The position numbers and the translations under genes are program-made. Under the pieces are notes generated by a model. It saw only the letters and a list, made by a program, of their open reading frames with translations. It had not been told where the DNA came from and made no database searches. Below are positions 22,540 through 34,509 of a stretch of DNA of 64,000 nt, one piece after another. Within the stretch, counting starts at the first letter, position 1; each line of letters begins with the position of its first letter. Source of the DNA: Hypsibius dujardini (taxonomy: Eukaryota; Tardigrada; Eutardigrada; Parachela; Hypsibiidae); contig LRSR01009584.1 in the NCBI GenBank assembly GCA_001579985.1, positions 1-64,000 on the forward strand, in the 5' to 3' direction.

Positions 22540-24070
22540 GTAATAAAAAGTTTAACGTTTCACTTAAATAACCAGCCACCGAGTGTACAGCAATCACAAT
22601 GCAATACAAGTGTAATGGCGGCTTTGTAATGGTGACTTTATAGAACTGTCTGTCCATTTGTCTGTTTGTCTATCTGTTCTCATGGCATTGCAAAAAACTT
22701 GAACGCTGCGAATGCATTCTTTCATGCGCGTTCAAGGTGTCCTTGATAAGGTCTCACCTCCACTCGCCAGGTAAGCGACGATCAAACTGTATATTGTGCA
22801 AACTGCACAGATGTGCTGAAGCACCTGCAATACAGCCTCCAGTCCGACACAGTACATATACAGCGTAAAACGTAGTTAATACTTGATAGCGTCAGCTCCA
22901 TTTTGTCGTTAGTTTGCGGCGTAGCACCACATGTTTGCACGGCAACTCATGCATCTTGTCCAGCAGAATCTGGCGTGACCTTTCCGTCCCATTTCCCGCA
23001 AATTTTACACCTTTTCATTCTCCGAGGCACCTCTAGTGTGTCTGCCTGGAACAGCTTACTGCTCAAGCAGCAAAACACCTGAAAACACTTGCAACGGTGT
23101 TGGGTGGTACCAGAGAGGTACTCATCACTTACTTATAGTACAGCCTATCTTTATCCACCCTCACATTCTATGATGTACTTACTCAGTTGTTACTACGTAC
23201 ATAGTTCTGCCATGTCGGCAGGAACTAGTACGTTAGAACAGGAATTATTCTTTATCCCTGACTATATAAACGTGTGTTCTACAGTAATCTGAGGAGTTCC
23301 TTTCTTTCATCTCAAATCTCCTCTACCAGTGAAGTCTTCCTTCAATTCTTCTCCTATTATTCAGTCTAATAACTTGTATGTTCAGGTTCTTCCGTCCTAG
23401 TAGGGACGGAGGCCTAACAAAGGAAATCGATTATCTCTTTCACGCATAACACCTAAGTACGATTGCATCGTCTCCTCAACACTTACCGGATTGATGACGC
23501 TGCAGCTATAATTAAAACACTTGGCCTTCAATTGAAGCTGCAAACTCGCGAGCTATTGTTGCGGAAAGACTCCCAACATGATACTGCCGGGATAGAGCAA
23601 GAAGCAGTGTCAGACAAATATTATCAGCATCGTTCGCTCCAGCCTCCGTCATTAAATCCTACTATTCCCTTACGGACCTGTGTGATGACGACAGGTTTTC
23701 AGAAGAAAGAGCCCGTAAAACACTCCATTACCGCAGTTGGAACGTAAACCCCGTAAAGGTATAGGCCAGCGCAAAAATCGCGCCCCTCCTGTTTATTGAG
23801 AACGTATATCCTAGCCAGAATAGTTTTCAACATTTGAAACCCCGTTATTCCGACTGCTGGTGGGAGATTGTGTAAAACTGCAGTCATCCAGGGCAGAATA
23901 AACATCGAGATGATGATGGCCCTTTTAGTGGTCATACAATTGAACAATCTAGGGAGACCGTAGCAGCCAGGCGATGAAGGGCCAACATGGTGGCGGCGTA
24001 CATTTCCGTCTGGTTCATCATTCGAACGTATAGAAACTGATAGTAGCAGAACCAAATGGGCAACACGTAC
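22540..24070. repeat. Tandem duplication block 2 (decayed receptor F)
   Basis: Shares the downstream flank of D (TGTACAGCAATCACAATGCA at 22585 against 15720) and exons 2 and 3. It lacks the part corresponding to exon 1 and its upstream region. It sits between blocks 1 and 3. Confidence 0.6.
22873..24070 (-). pseudogene. Receptor F: decayed paralogue of D and E, exon 1 missing
   Basis: The exon 2 relic runs 24070 to 23487 (584 bp against 592 in D and E). It opens YVLPIWFCYYQ, TEMYAATMLALHRLAATVS, then slips frame where SPRLF is expected, and later shows PTAVM and a stop after the KTCRHHTGP-like stretch. The exon 3 relic runs 23078 to 22873 (VFCCLSSKLFQ) with a TGA where GQDAS continues in E. 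Splice signals survive: cctag before exon 2, gtaagt after CINP-like AATCCG, tttcag before exon 3. No exon 1 or leader motif is found before block 3 begins. 24070-24540 is otherwise featureless. Confidence 0.8.
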
Positions 24071-25150
24071 CTAGGGATGACAAAAAATAAATATTTTACT
24101 GACTAGCTTTGTCAACCGAGAAAAACTGATCGTTTTGGAAATGCATTCGAGACAAATTTTGCCATGCCCACGCGCTCAGAGTGCACACACATTAAGTAAA
24201 AATGTGAACTCTAGTTTCTTTCTAAATCGATGGATAAAAAATGTGCTCATAAGTTTAAAACGTGCAGCGGCCTTGTTTGACTCCGGTGGAAGTTGTTCCT
24301 GGCCCAGCGCATACGGAATATTATTCTTTATTTACGTGAAACTCCCAACAAATCACTTTTGCGCAACATGCTTCTCCTTATAAAATAATGTGAAACAGCT
24401 ATTTTTTAGCTTTGAAAATAGGCTACCTTAAGCCACAAATTCAATTGAATCACACTATTGGTTTTTTATGAAGGCTAAAATATCTTGATGACTCCTTAAG
24501 TTTGCATAAATTATGATATCTCGATTCCCATTTTTTTCCATTCACTTAATATTTTTGCACGTTTCAGTTGCCATTTAATTTACGTCGCAGCCCAACAAAA
24601 TAAGAGCTGACTGATACCGAAATGGGAGCGAACATGCAGCATACGGGAAGCTATGCACCGCAAGCGAAGAGCACCTTTCAAAAAACATTTTTAATGACAA
24701 AATCTTGTCCATTTTCTGTCAGGTTACTGGGCACTATATCTCTTGTAATGGCACCCGTCTCATCAAACTTTGTTTACGCTGCGTTATTGTGGCGGGCTAT
24801 CCAAAACAGGTTTTGGTTTTCCGGTACGAACTATTTTTTGGTAGCAAATGAAAGTGTAACCTGGTCCATTATTGAGATCGGGTCTGCCATTGGTATTTGT
24901 CTGGAATTTTTCCGGGTGTAGATTAAATTTCATTTTGTGGCCTGTGGAGAATGTTATACGGATAGACAGGCGTTGTAAGAAACAAAAAATTGAGGTATGG
25001 GGATCAGTAATAACCGAGAAATGACGGTTTTAAGTTTGTCTCAAAAGCATTCCTGAACCCGATACAAAAGTTGGTCAAAAGGGTGGCGGTCAGAGGAACC
25101 GCCAAGTATTGCTACACCCACACCCCGTCTTGCTGTATATGCTCAGATCG

Positions 25151-27104
25151 CTAATATCTTGAAACTGTCAGTTCCATTTGGTCGTTTCTTTGCGACGTAG
25201 CACCACACGTTACCACGCCGACCGATGCATCTTGTCCAGCAAAATCTGGCGCCACCGTTCCCTTTCGTCTTTGCCGACATCGAAACCTTCTCATTTCACG
25301 AAGCACCTCTAGTGTGCCATCTTGGAACAGCTTACTGCTGCACCAACAAAACACCTGAAAATGATGTCAACACAAATTGATCATCTATTGCCGCAAATAT
25401 AATAGTCTTGTGATAACTTTTTAAGATACTTTCATAGTTTCGATTTTCTGTTCAGACAAAAGATGCAAACGACAAGGCCTTTTTAAACGCAGTCGCGTGC
25501 AATTTCTTCGAAAAAGAAGTTAGAATTGTTCATATTTTTCAATTGTTTGTTAGCTTTCGAAAACAAATCTGGTTCCGCAATAGTCCAATCTATGCACCCC
25601 GTTTTACTATTGCAAACTCATTTTCACCCCTGTTCGTGCTGTCGAAAAGAGTTAACACACCGAGTCATGATGGCGCGCACAATTAAAAATATGACATTTA
25701 GCACAAAATTTTTGTCCGAAAAGCGAAATGTTTTCGGTGTTCATTAATTAACTCGTACAATGACTTAAGCTTTTGCATTGTTAGTAACAAAGACACGCAA
25801 CAAAATTGTAGCTTTTGACCGCTAAGAATTTTCAAGGGCTGAACCGTCCTGATCATCTCACCTCACTTTTATCAACATTAAATTACCAATTTATTTTTCA
25901 TCGATCTACATATATTGCACCTTCGTGATATCGTCCACGCAAGGCTTACGGGATTAACGGCACTGCAGCTGTAGTTCAAAAACTTGACAGCCAGTTGAAT
26001 CTCCAAGCTTGCGAGATACAGCTGTGGAAAGACTCCCACCATAATACTGATCGGATAGAGCGAGACACAATGCCAAACGAAAAGGATCAACATTGTCCGT
26101 GACAGTTCCAGCCGCCTTCGGCGAACTCTGCTGCTCCTTTGTGGGCCCGAATGATGACAACACGTTTTCAGGAGAAAGAGTGCGTAAGATGCTCCCATTA
26201 CAGCAGTCGGAATGTAAATTCCCAGAACGGTGTACGCCAGCGCAAAGGTCACACCTCTGCCGCTGTACGCGAAAGTGCAACCGCCTCCGGAATGGTTATC
26301 CACCATTCGAAATCCCATTCTCCCGACAGCCGGTAGGAGATTATTCACCATGGCGATTACCCACGGCAGAGCGATCATCCAGACGATGGCTGTTTTAGTG
26401 GTCATGCGAACGAATAACCTCGATGAAACCGTTGCAATCAAACGGTGGAAGGCCAGCATGGTAGCAGCGTATATTTCTGTATGGTACACTACGTCGATGT
26501 AAAGCGACTGAAACCTACAGACCCACCATGGCAGCTCGTACCTAAGAATGGCAAAAAAAAAATTAAAATTCTTTGTGAGTAGATTTCTCAGCCGATGAAA
26601 ACTTCCTGACCAAGAATTTCTAATTTATTCTCTCACGAGACTTGGAGTCTAGTTTAGATTTAATTAAGGTTAGAAGACAAATTGTATCCCTGTAATTTTT
26701 TGCATTTAAATATTGATTAAAACGAAAGTCTAATTTATTGTCTGAAACCAAAAATTTAAGGAATAGAAATTGAATAATGAAATGTTTAATTCCGCAGTTT
26801 GGTTTACTCATGGCTACTGCTCGTACCGGGGGCCGAGGTAAATAGGAATGGCGCTGACAGGCACCGCGAAGGCGCAGATGTAAAGGTCAAGGCAGACGGT
26901 GTGAATGATGAGTGATGAGCTGGAGGATTGACGCAGAGGCTTGTGGAGAATGAGGGTCAACAATAGGAGGACGTTGGCAAGAGCCCCACAGATGCTAGTG
27001 ATGAGGACCGAGACGGTCCATGTGAGGATTTGATTGTCTCGTTTCAGGTAGTTCGCCAGGTTCGAGATATTGACGAAACCCAAAGAACTGTTATAATTGT
27101 TCAT
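25151..27104 (-). CDS. Receptor E: class A 7TM receptor, 3 exons, 357 residues
   Basis: Close paralogue of D with identical gene structure. Exons 27104-26827 (phase 2, donor gtacga), 26541-25950 (592 bp, as in D; donor gtaagc) and 25354-25151 (after ttttcag). The reading frame is whole. Landmarks: MNNYNSS start with sequons, ALANVLLLLTLILHKPLRQ in TM1 and loop 1, CLDLY in TM2, VCRFQ then AFHRL in TM3, GGGCTF, YIPTAVMG, RVRRRRLELSR, FVWHCVSLYP, AVNP joined to VFCWCSSKLFQDG, C-tail ending VSRY. Differences from D cluster at the TM2-TM3 junction and C-tail. Regulation is probably shared with D through the leader motif. Ligand and expression unknown. Confidence 0.87.
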
Positions 27105-27125
27105 CCTTGTGCGAAGATAGAAAAC

Positions 27126-27156
27126 ATTTACCACTACACTATCTGGAAACCTGTGG
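27126..27156 (-). promoter_or_regulatory. Leader motif upstream of receptor E
   Basis: The minus strand reads CCACAGGTTTCCAGATAGTG then TAGTGGTAAA: the most diverged of the functional copies, again 22 bp before the ATG. Confidence 0.35.
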
Positions 27157-27919
27157 ATAACACTTGAAATGAAGGTCGAATACCAAATGCAATTTCTGGA
27201 GAAAGTTAAACGACGCCGAGTGTGGTTTACACGTGAAACATTAGATCGATGTTTTACGCTATTTTGGTGGATGTAATATAATGATTTTTGCCGAAGTATG
27301 TGCCTGATTCTTGATGGCTCAGGTTCGTCTAACTGCGCAAGGTTGTCTAATTACGCATGTCGGAGACGGGAGTGAATGTGAATTCATTATGTGGCAAACC
27401 GAGCTGATTAATTGTCCTCCAAACAACACTGTGCCATCACGCGTAATGGGTATTGGCACATTGGGTTTCCCCAAAAAGTGCCTGCTCGTGACGTTTGTCT
27501 GCTCAAACGAATATGATACTGATGCACGACGCGTTATTCATGAATCATATGGGCATTTAACGCCTCCGGCAACCGGATGGGAATCCGCTGTCTGGATCAC
27601 TTGCCTTGCGCTCTGTAAGGAATTCAGTGGTGCCTCTTCAGGTCTTGCGTTGGAATTCCGTTGAATTAATCCGGGCAGCATACACTTGCTAAATCTACCA
27701 ATCATATTTGTTTCCCTAGCGAGTTTTGAGTCTTATCGCTTTCCGTTTTTGACTTTGGAATTTTAAAGCATTTAGATTCATAGAAATTGATAAATATAAA
27801 ATCGACAGTTTAAATAGGAGAAAATGATACAAATCACGCCCATATACATGCTCCCTCTCAAATTCGTGCGAAGAAAAATCGGAAGACCATTGGATGAATA
27901 AATAGTTAATGCACCAATC

Positions 27920-29857
27920 TTAAAAATGGTTGTGGTAGAAGACAATCTGTTTCTTCGGTTTGGCGTGCCTCGATCTCGTTGCACCACCCGGCTGCTGGCC
28001 GGCCCTCATCGCGTCCTCCTCCTGCGAGCGCTTAATAATGTCAAAAATTTCCTTAAACAGCTTCTTATACTCTGGTGGTCCGCGCTCGAAGCGTCCGTTG
28101 GTGGGGTCGCCGCCGCGACTGGCAAGGTAATCGATAATCAAACTTGTGTCGGTCTGTGAGGTCTTGCACTTGACAGTTGCAGTGGCGATCACCTCGTCGT
28201 TTGTTGTCGGTGAAGCCTCCGTTAAATCGGCCTCTTGTTTCTCCTGTTCCTGCTGTTCCTGCTGCTCGCGTCGCAGGTCATCCAAGAACCGGTCCCTCAG
28301 TGAATCGGCAATCTCATCCAAAATGGACAGTTGTGGTCCTCCCTCGGACAGGGGCGAACTGCTGCAGGGAAGACTGGTGTGATCCTCGCCGTTGGCGTCG
28401 TCTTTTTGTTGCTGACTGGAGAGCTGACGAGCCTCGTTGAATGTGGTGATTTCTTCCGTGTACTTAGCGGAGAGGTGTTCGAGCTTTTCGCGCCAGCTCG
28501 CGGCGTCGTGGGTCACTTGGTTGAGCTGCGACCAGAGGGAGGTGTTGTCGACCATCACGTTGCTCACTTGGTCCTGTAGGAGCTGGCGTTGTTTGCGTTC
28601 GTCGCCGACTTGCCGTTGAAGAACCTGCCGAAAAATGAAAACATATTTCATAAGGCCTTTCCATTGTTTATTTGTATACAATAACTTTATTTCGGTTTGC
28701 AAAATTGTAAAATCATTTCTATATATAAATAAATAAAATATAAAGACCTTTGCACAGCCTCAAAATTCAATTTGAAATCGATTTTCATCAGCAGAATCTC
28801 TTTTGGACGGCAGGGAGTGGAGCTTCAGACCGCCTGGAAACTTACGATTGATATTCTAGAAATGACGCATAGCTCCGCCCCCTGACATCCAAAAAAGATT
28901 CTGATAGTGCCAGGCGATTTGAAAAGGGATAGTATCAAAATTCATTAAATTAAATTGTTCTGCAAAGATGAAGTTTTGACGGTCAAAATTATGGAAAATG
29001 AAATCTTCTAGTGTTTTCTCAACTTTCAAATTTTGCCAAAAAAATTTCCATATCCTGAGCGATATAACTAATTATGAAAATCATCATCCTAATTATGCCT
29101 CTATTAAAAAAATATGAAATGGAGACATTCTGAGTCCCGACTCATAAATCGTCCCAATCAGCAGAGCAGTCAGTCAAAACATTATTTTCGTTTTATGGGC
29201 GTCTTATTTCGTTCCTCAATCGCTCGCATAATACCTTGATCTTTTCTTTTAAAATACCCGTCTCCGGACTACTTTCATCCTCCGAATCGGAATCATCTTT
29301 TCCGCCCTGCTTGCTGGGTGCCTTCAGGCCGTCCCCAAGCGTGATACTCCTAGTCATTCCGCCGGTACCGCTAGCCGCTGTACCGTTGGGCGTGGCACAC
29401 AGTGTTGTCTGCGCTGCAAATTTGTCCTCCCATTTTTTGCGCTTCATCTCGGTGACTTGTGATTGCAGTTCGTCGCACCGCGTCTGGAGTACTTCAACCG
29501 TGTCTTGCAATCTGAAGAGATAAAAAAGCCGAAAATGTATAGCGCTTTATTAAAGTGAGCGGGTCAACGATTAAGAGCACCACACTGACCACACACACGC
29601 GTACAATGTACATTGTTGCATGTGTGCTTATAATTGAGAGGTGCAAAAAATGGTCCACGGTTGAAGACACACAATAGCTGGCCCATGTGAAGTGAAATTA
29701 AAGTTCGAAGTAAACAAAGCGACTTTCACTTCATGCCTTATTATTTAACACAGATTTCTGTCATTATTTTGGGATCAAGTGGAACGATGAAACATAAAAT
29801 TAGACAAGCAGGCTGATAGCCAGACAGACAGCCAGACAGACAGACAGCACAGACAGG

Positions 29858-29889
<32 letters not shown>

Positions 29890-32284
29890 GAGACAGACAG
29901 AAAAATAGAGAGACAGAGAGACAGACAGGCAGACAGACAGACAAACAGGCAGGCAGACAGACAGACAGACAGACAAACAGAATATCCACCTCGTGATTCG
30001 CATATAGTCAAGACTTCTCATCTCCTGCAAGCTCCCTTCGCTTCGCTTGAGCTCCAACAGTTGCGTATCCAGCATCTCGCACGCGGCCAGTCTCGTGGCA
30101 CTCTCATCGCGAAGCAGTCTCACTTGCTTGCTGAGAAACTATAAATACACAAACGCCACAGTCAAAATACGCAACAGACGTCAGTCTGACAAAAATACAC
30201 ATAATCCGCAGACCCTCCTCTTTTCTGTCAGGCGACCGGTCTTCTTTTGACAGGCCGAAAAAATTATCGCTCCATCTCAATTTTCAAATCAGGAGTAACG
30301 AGACAACCCCGGACCGCCTAACTCATACGCATGTCCTTACGTCGATCTCGAGAGCTTGATCTTCCGCATGGTCTTGAAAGGCGCTCAAGTCACGTTCCAG
30401 CTCTTTGTTGCGTTGAAGGAGAGTCTTGCCCAGCTCCGCGGCCAATTGTAGATCTACAACACACATAAAACCATTTGATAGAAAATTCCTTTTATTACAG
30501 GCGACACTTTCACACTTGAAGTTGTTTGCAGTGGGTCGGTTGGAGTTGTGGCTTAGTGTCGGATCAAATTGCCCCGACCGCAAACATGACCTGACGCCGT
30601 TTGTGTGTACATGTAGTAGTCTTGTGAAGACGTGAGTGGGAAGGTAGATTAATTTTTGCTAGAAACACCTCATGTGCAGATCAATTTCAGTAACACATTT
30701 CACTGCCGGTTCATGGCGTTCAATCCTACGCAGGGCATTCAACGATGTTTGTTCTTCCATTAAACGTTTTCCTTCGTTTTAATATTTGAATGTATTAAAA
30801 TGAATCAGATGTTAACTAATATCATTTATCAATACTAAAATGCAATATAGACGAAGAGGCAATATCGAACAAAGGAAAGAGTCAAATATTAAAATCATTC
30901 TAGTTATTCCAGTTTAATGAGCCTGGAGACCATTTTAATTAATAATAAATAAAATAATTAACCTGAGGAAAGGCCGAAACAAAGGATTTTATGATGTCGC
31001 TTAGTGTAATAAAAAACAGAAGCATTTTATGACGCCAAAGCAGACTTTGTTCGTCTGGCACCTGCACGGCTTATAATTGTGATATTTCATTACAACCATC
31101 AATAAATTTAATGATGTTGCTCAAAACAATATTCCCTGCCATTTATCTGACAAATAAACTCGACCAAAAATTGCTGGGTTTATTTTAAAATTAGGTAGCA
31201 ACACGTTTTGCTTGCTGTTCTGCAACAATGGCCATGTGAAATACAATCTTGACATCCAGGTTGAAAATACGTAACTAGACCCCAGCAATAAATCCAATTA
31301 AAGACTACTTTTTGTACTGAATAACTCAAACAGAGTTAACGATATTTGAATAACGCAGAAACTTTTTGGATAAATGTATCCATTCCTATCCCATTCCTAT
31401 TGGTGACTAGCAAACAGATTTGCTCTTTCTTTTCCTTTCTCAATAGTTCCAAACAGAGTAGAAAACTGGCCAAAACTGGCCAAAACTGGCCAAAACTGGG
31501 GGGGGGGTGAAAGTCAACCATAACTTGCCATAAAATAATGAATAAATAATTCTGACAGACTGACATTGCGGTAAAGAAGTTTATGTACAAAAGCTAAACG
31601 AACTTTTTGGCGTTTTCAATCATCGTCTAAAAGTTTACGTGCTTGTATTTATATCACGTACACACGTGACAAAAACCTTGCGCTGACCGAATTAAGCACT
31701 TTAACTCGCGGCTCGTACCACGGCCATGCGCCGATCGAGTATAATGGCTTAACTCGGTTAACGCAAAGTTTTTGCCACGTTTGTATGTGTTATGGTTTTT
31801 CGCAACGTCATATCGGTAGTTTGAAATTTAAATTTCGGCAATATATTTTTTGAGAAAAGAAATAAAATTTAAAAAAAAACGGATCACGACGGATATAAGT
31901 TCCATTGAAATGCTTGCGTAAGTCAATCGCAATCAAGTTCATCCACTTGACCACGTCCATTAACAATCTCTTAGTTTGGCGGAAAAAAAAGCATTTACGA
32001 AAAGAATCCAGGATTCATCAGTCTTAAATTAGAAGCACTCTCTTAATTTACTGACTTGTTTTTACCGAGAGGCAAAAAAAGAAACACAAAAGCTTACTGG
32101 GATCATCGTAGTCTCGCTGTATTAAATTCCAATCCAAAACCGACTCAGCCGAGGTGTCACAGACAAGATGATTAACCGCATCCCGGAGGGGATTTATACT
32201 TCCGGCATTTTTCGTTGCATAAATAGCCCCGGAAAACGGCAACAAATCTACCTCACTGCTCACCAATTTGATACGTCCATTCAT
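27920..32284 (-). CDS. CDR2 / centrocortin homologue, 5 exons, 476 residues
   Basis: Cytoplasmic coiled-coil protein. The family includes vertebrate CDR2 and CDR2L (paraneoplastic antigens) and fly centrocortin (a centrosome partner). Exons: 32284-32098, 30453-30341, 30138-29990, 29511-29235 and 28624-27920. Phases 1, 0, 2 and 0 join cleanly. The N-terminus ends DYDDP and joins NLQLAAELGKTLLQRNKELE (residues 63-82), the family's most conserved block. Then follow FLSKQVRLLRDE (exon 3), LQDTVEVLQTRCDELQSQV (exon 4), a Ser/Asp/Glu-rich linker, LQRQVGDERKQRQLL (exon 5), a Gln/Glu-rich coil near QEQQEQEKQ, and the family C-terminal motif PPEYKKLFKEIFDIIKRS (425-442). The Lys/His-rich tail after it is specific to this gene. 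Length is close to human CDR2 (about 450). The start ATG has a strong context (gccaccATG). No damage seen. Confidence 0.9.
28760..29160. repeat. Interspersed repeat R2 in CDR2 intron 4
   Basis: Diverged match to 41990-42260 and 53430-53620. Shared words are AGTGTTTTCT with AACTTTCAAAT or AACTTTTAAAT, CATCCTAAT or CATCCCTAAT, and ATGGAGACATT or ATGGAAACATTT. No ends defined. Confidence 0.35.
29818..29983. repeat. (CAGA)n microsatellite in CDR2 intron 3
   Basis: About 165 bp of CAGA with GGCA, AAAC and GAGA variants. It begins a few bases inside the intron from the exon 3 donor (gtggat at 29989-29984). Translated runs of CLSVCLPV in this stretch are artefacts of the repeat. Confidence 0.9.
31461..31500. 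repeat. Four 10-bp tandem repeats
   Basis: AAAACTGGCC repeated four times and followed by a poly(G) run, inside CDR2 intron 1. The rest of intron 1 (30454-32097) is AT-rich and shows nothing else. Confidence 0.85.
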
Positions 32285-33178
32285 GGTGGCTGAAACGGTC
32301 TCCGTCGTTTCCGTGAATTACCCCGTCGCCGAATGAGACTTCTTCATCTTCTCCGTCGGACTTTATGCTCTGCCGTGAAGTGCTCTTGTACATGATTTCT
32401 GCGTGAGGTTGAGGCGGTTGAGGAGGGTGAGGAGGGTGAGAGGCGCACGAACGTGTCGCGTATGATGTACATAAACAGATCCCGCCAGTCCGTCGCGCTC
32501 GGTCTGCCGGTGATGATGAGATTTACCGCTTCTTTTTCGCTTTAAAGTCAACACAGAGTCAAGATTAAACTCTCTGCGAGTAGCACACAGGCGTCTCGTT
32601 ATACGGTTAACTCACTTTACCTGTCGCGCTTTCTCACCCTGGGGTGTGGGCAGGTATGGTAGAATGGTGGTCCTGTTTGTAGCGGATTTTGTTCAAGTTA
32701 TTTCCGGTCCGCTCGATTGTAAACTGTAAAATGGTTTATGAATATTGTGGCGGCGCAATGGGGGGGGGGGCAGTTAGCTGCAATGTCCGGCCACGTGTGT
32801 GCAGACTACGTGACCGTAAAATGAACATAAAATCTTAGAGGATTTATATTAAAGCACAAAACAAATTCAATTATTCATTCCATGTCTCAAATAATTCTAA
32901 CATATATTTAATATAAGATGAATTTCTGCATAAAACTCCTACAAGCTTTTATTTAATTTTGGCTAGATAAAACAACATGTTTCAGTTGCGATAAAGACCT
33001 AAATGGAAAAACGTAAAAGAATTTTCTGTCAGTAATTTTGACTAAAGATAGAAGTTTTAATTTGTGAAACTAATATAAATCATGTGATTCTTAATTAAAA
33101 TCGAAACTCATAAGTTGTAAAATTTGATTTTTATTTTTTTGGCCATCACTTACAGTGTACTTGTACGGCGGTGACAAT
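32285..33178. other. Region upstream of CDR2: likely 5' UTR/promoter, otherwise empty
   Basis: 32290-32640 is GC-richer with repeated GGAGGGTGAG and CGTCG words, as expected for a 5' UTR or TATA-less promoter of the CDR2 gene. No TATA box found. 32650-33178 is AT-rich with one poly(G) run at 32761 and no gene. Confidence 0.3.
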
Positions 33179-33399
33179 CAGTGGCGCGCCGAGCTTTGGT
33201 TTGAGAGGGGTGTTATTTTTTTCGAAATTAATTTTGTTTTTGTATCAAAAATATTTCCGATAGAACGTAAGGGGGGGGGGAGTATTGCATGACAATTCTC
33301 CATCATGGTGTTTTCCTTTAAATGGGGGACCCTTAGGGCACTTTTTTTACTTTCGAGGGGGGTTCTAGATCAACAAAACACCCCGTCGGCGCGCCACTG
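33179..33399. mobile_element. hAT-like MITE, 221 bp
   Basis: Terminal inverted repeats CAGTGGCGCGCCGA and TCGGCGCGCCACTG, flanked by an 8-bp target duplication with one mismatch (GTGACAAT at 33171-33178, GTGGCAAT at 33400-33407). No coding capacity. 33410-34500 shows no gene. Confidence 0.75.
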
Positions 33400-34509
33400 G
33401 TGGCAATAGTTAAAACGGACAAAAATTGTCGAAAAAGCACAAAGAAAATTCACAACCAAAATGATTTGTTTCTTCTGCAACTTGCAAGTCCAACGGATAT
33501 TACTGTATGACTGTACCAACCACTGAGAGGACAACGATGCATCTTTGTCAAAATCAATTTTTCAATATCCTTTTACTTTGAAGTATTGCTACAAATCTTA
33601 CGGTTTTAAGAGTAGGGTAACAAAATCAAGAAGACATGGCAAATAACAAAACATAAATTTCCATCCAGACGTCAGATTGACTGCTGAAATTACCAAGGCC
33701 AGAATGTTTTTCGTCGACAATTTTAAGAGGAAAGTAAAATAAAGAAACAATTATTTTGGAATGTTCCAAAAAAGTAGAATGGGTTGAATGAATTTTCTAG
33801 GTTTATTAACAGTAACTCGAGTATATAGTATGCTCTAAAATCATTCTTTACTGTACAGAAAAATTATTACAAACACACTTTATAAGGCAAAAAGCTTTAG
33901 AAAAATGCGGTACTGATTTGAAGTGGTAGCTAAACCTGTTCGAAATACAAAATATTCGCGAATTGTGCCCGTTTGAATGGATGTAGTGTCTTGTCCTGTT
34001 TCAGAAGCTCTCAAATGATGATGTTTGCTTACGAATTTTTTTCAGTTTTCGTTTAACAAAATCAGCGTGTCAATATAGGAATCCCAATCACTACTTCCAA
34101 TCGCAAGTGCTGAAGACGTTTTTTTCTGTATGTGAAAATGATACAATTTCATATTCATAAACATCAGAAGCGACCTAGCAAGCGTATCCTAATGGTTACA
34201 AATGCATATCTCTTCGTAGGCAAATTATGACATGAGACTGAATATTTCATTATCCATCAATGCTACTTCGTGGACCTTGCTCTACCAAATCAGTCTTAAA
34301 TAGGAATATTAAGAACAACTGACCTTTTGAGTGAATAAACGGATGAATCAGTCACGCGTCCGAAAACAGTCTGCCAAGTTGGGTCGAGGTGTGAGCAAGT
34401 CAAGTGTCCGTTTTCCGTTAACGCAGCAAGGTCGTGAAGTTCATTTGAAATAAGTTCACAAACAGCCAAAAATAAGAGACCGGAACGAGACGGGCAGGGA
34501 ATGTTTGGA

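Larger units (their letters stand above)
24545..27785. repeat. Tandem duplication block 3 (receptor E)
   Basis: Collinear with 15840-19985. Shared flank landmarks: CAGCCCAACA near 24591, GGGCACTATATCTCTTGTAA near 24730, and the upstream region 27240-27785, which matches 19440-19985. It lacks the two extra segments seen in the introns of D. Confidence 0.65.

Noticed and set aside
22541-22680. Possible independent gene upstream flank
   Set aside because: It is the downstream flank of the receptor duplication blocks (match at 15700-15830).
29741-30123. Three overlapping frames full of CLSVCLPV
   Set aside because: Products of reading the (CAGA)n microsatellite. Only the exon 3 part (30138-29990) is coding.
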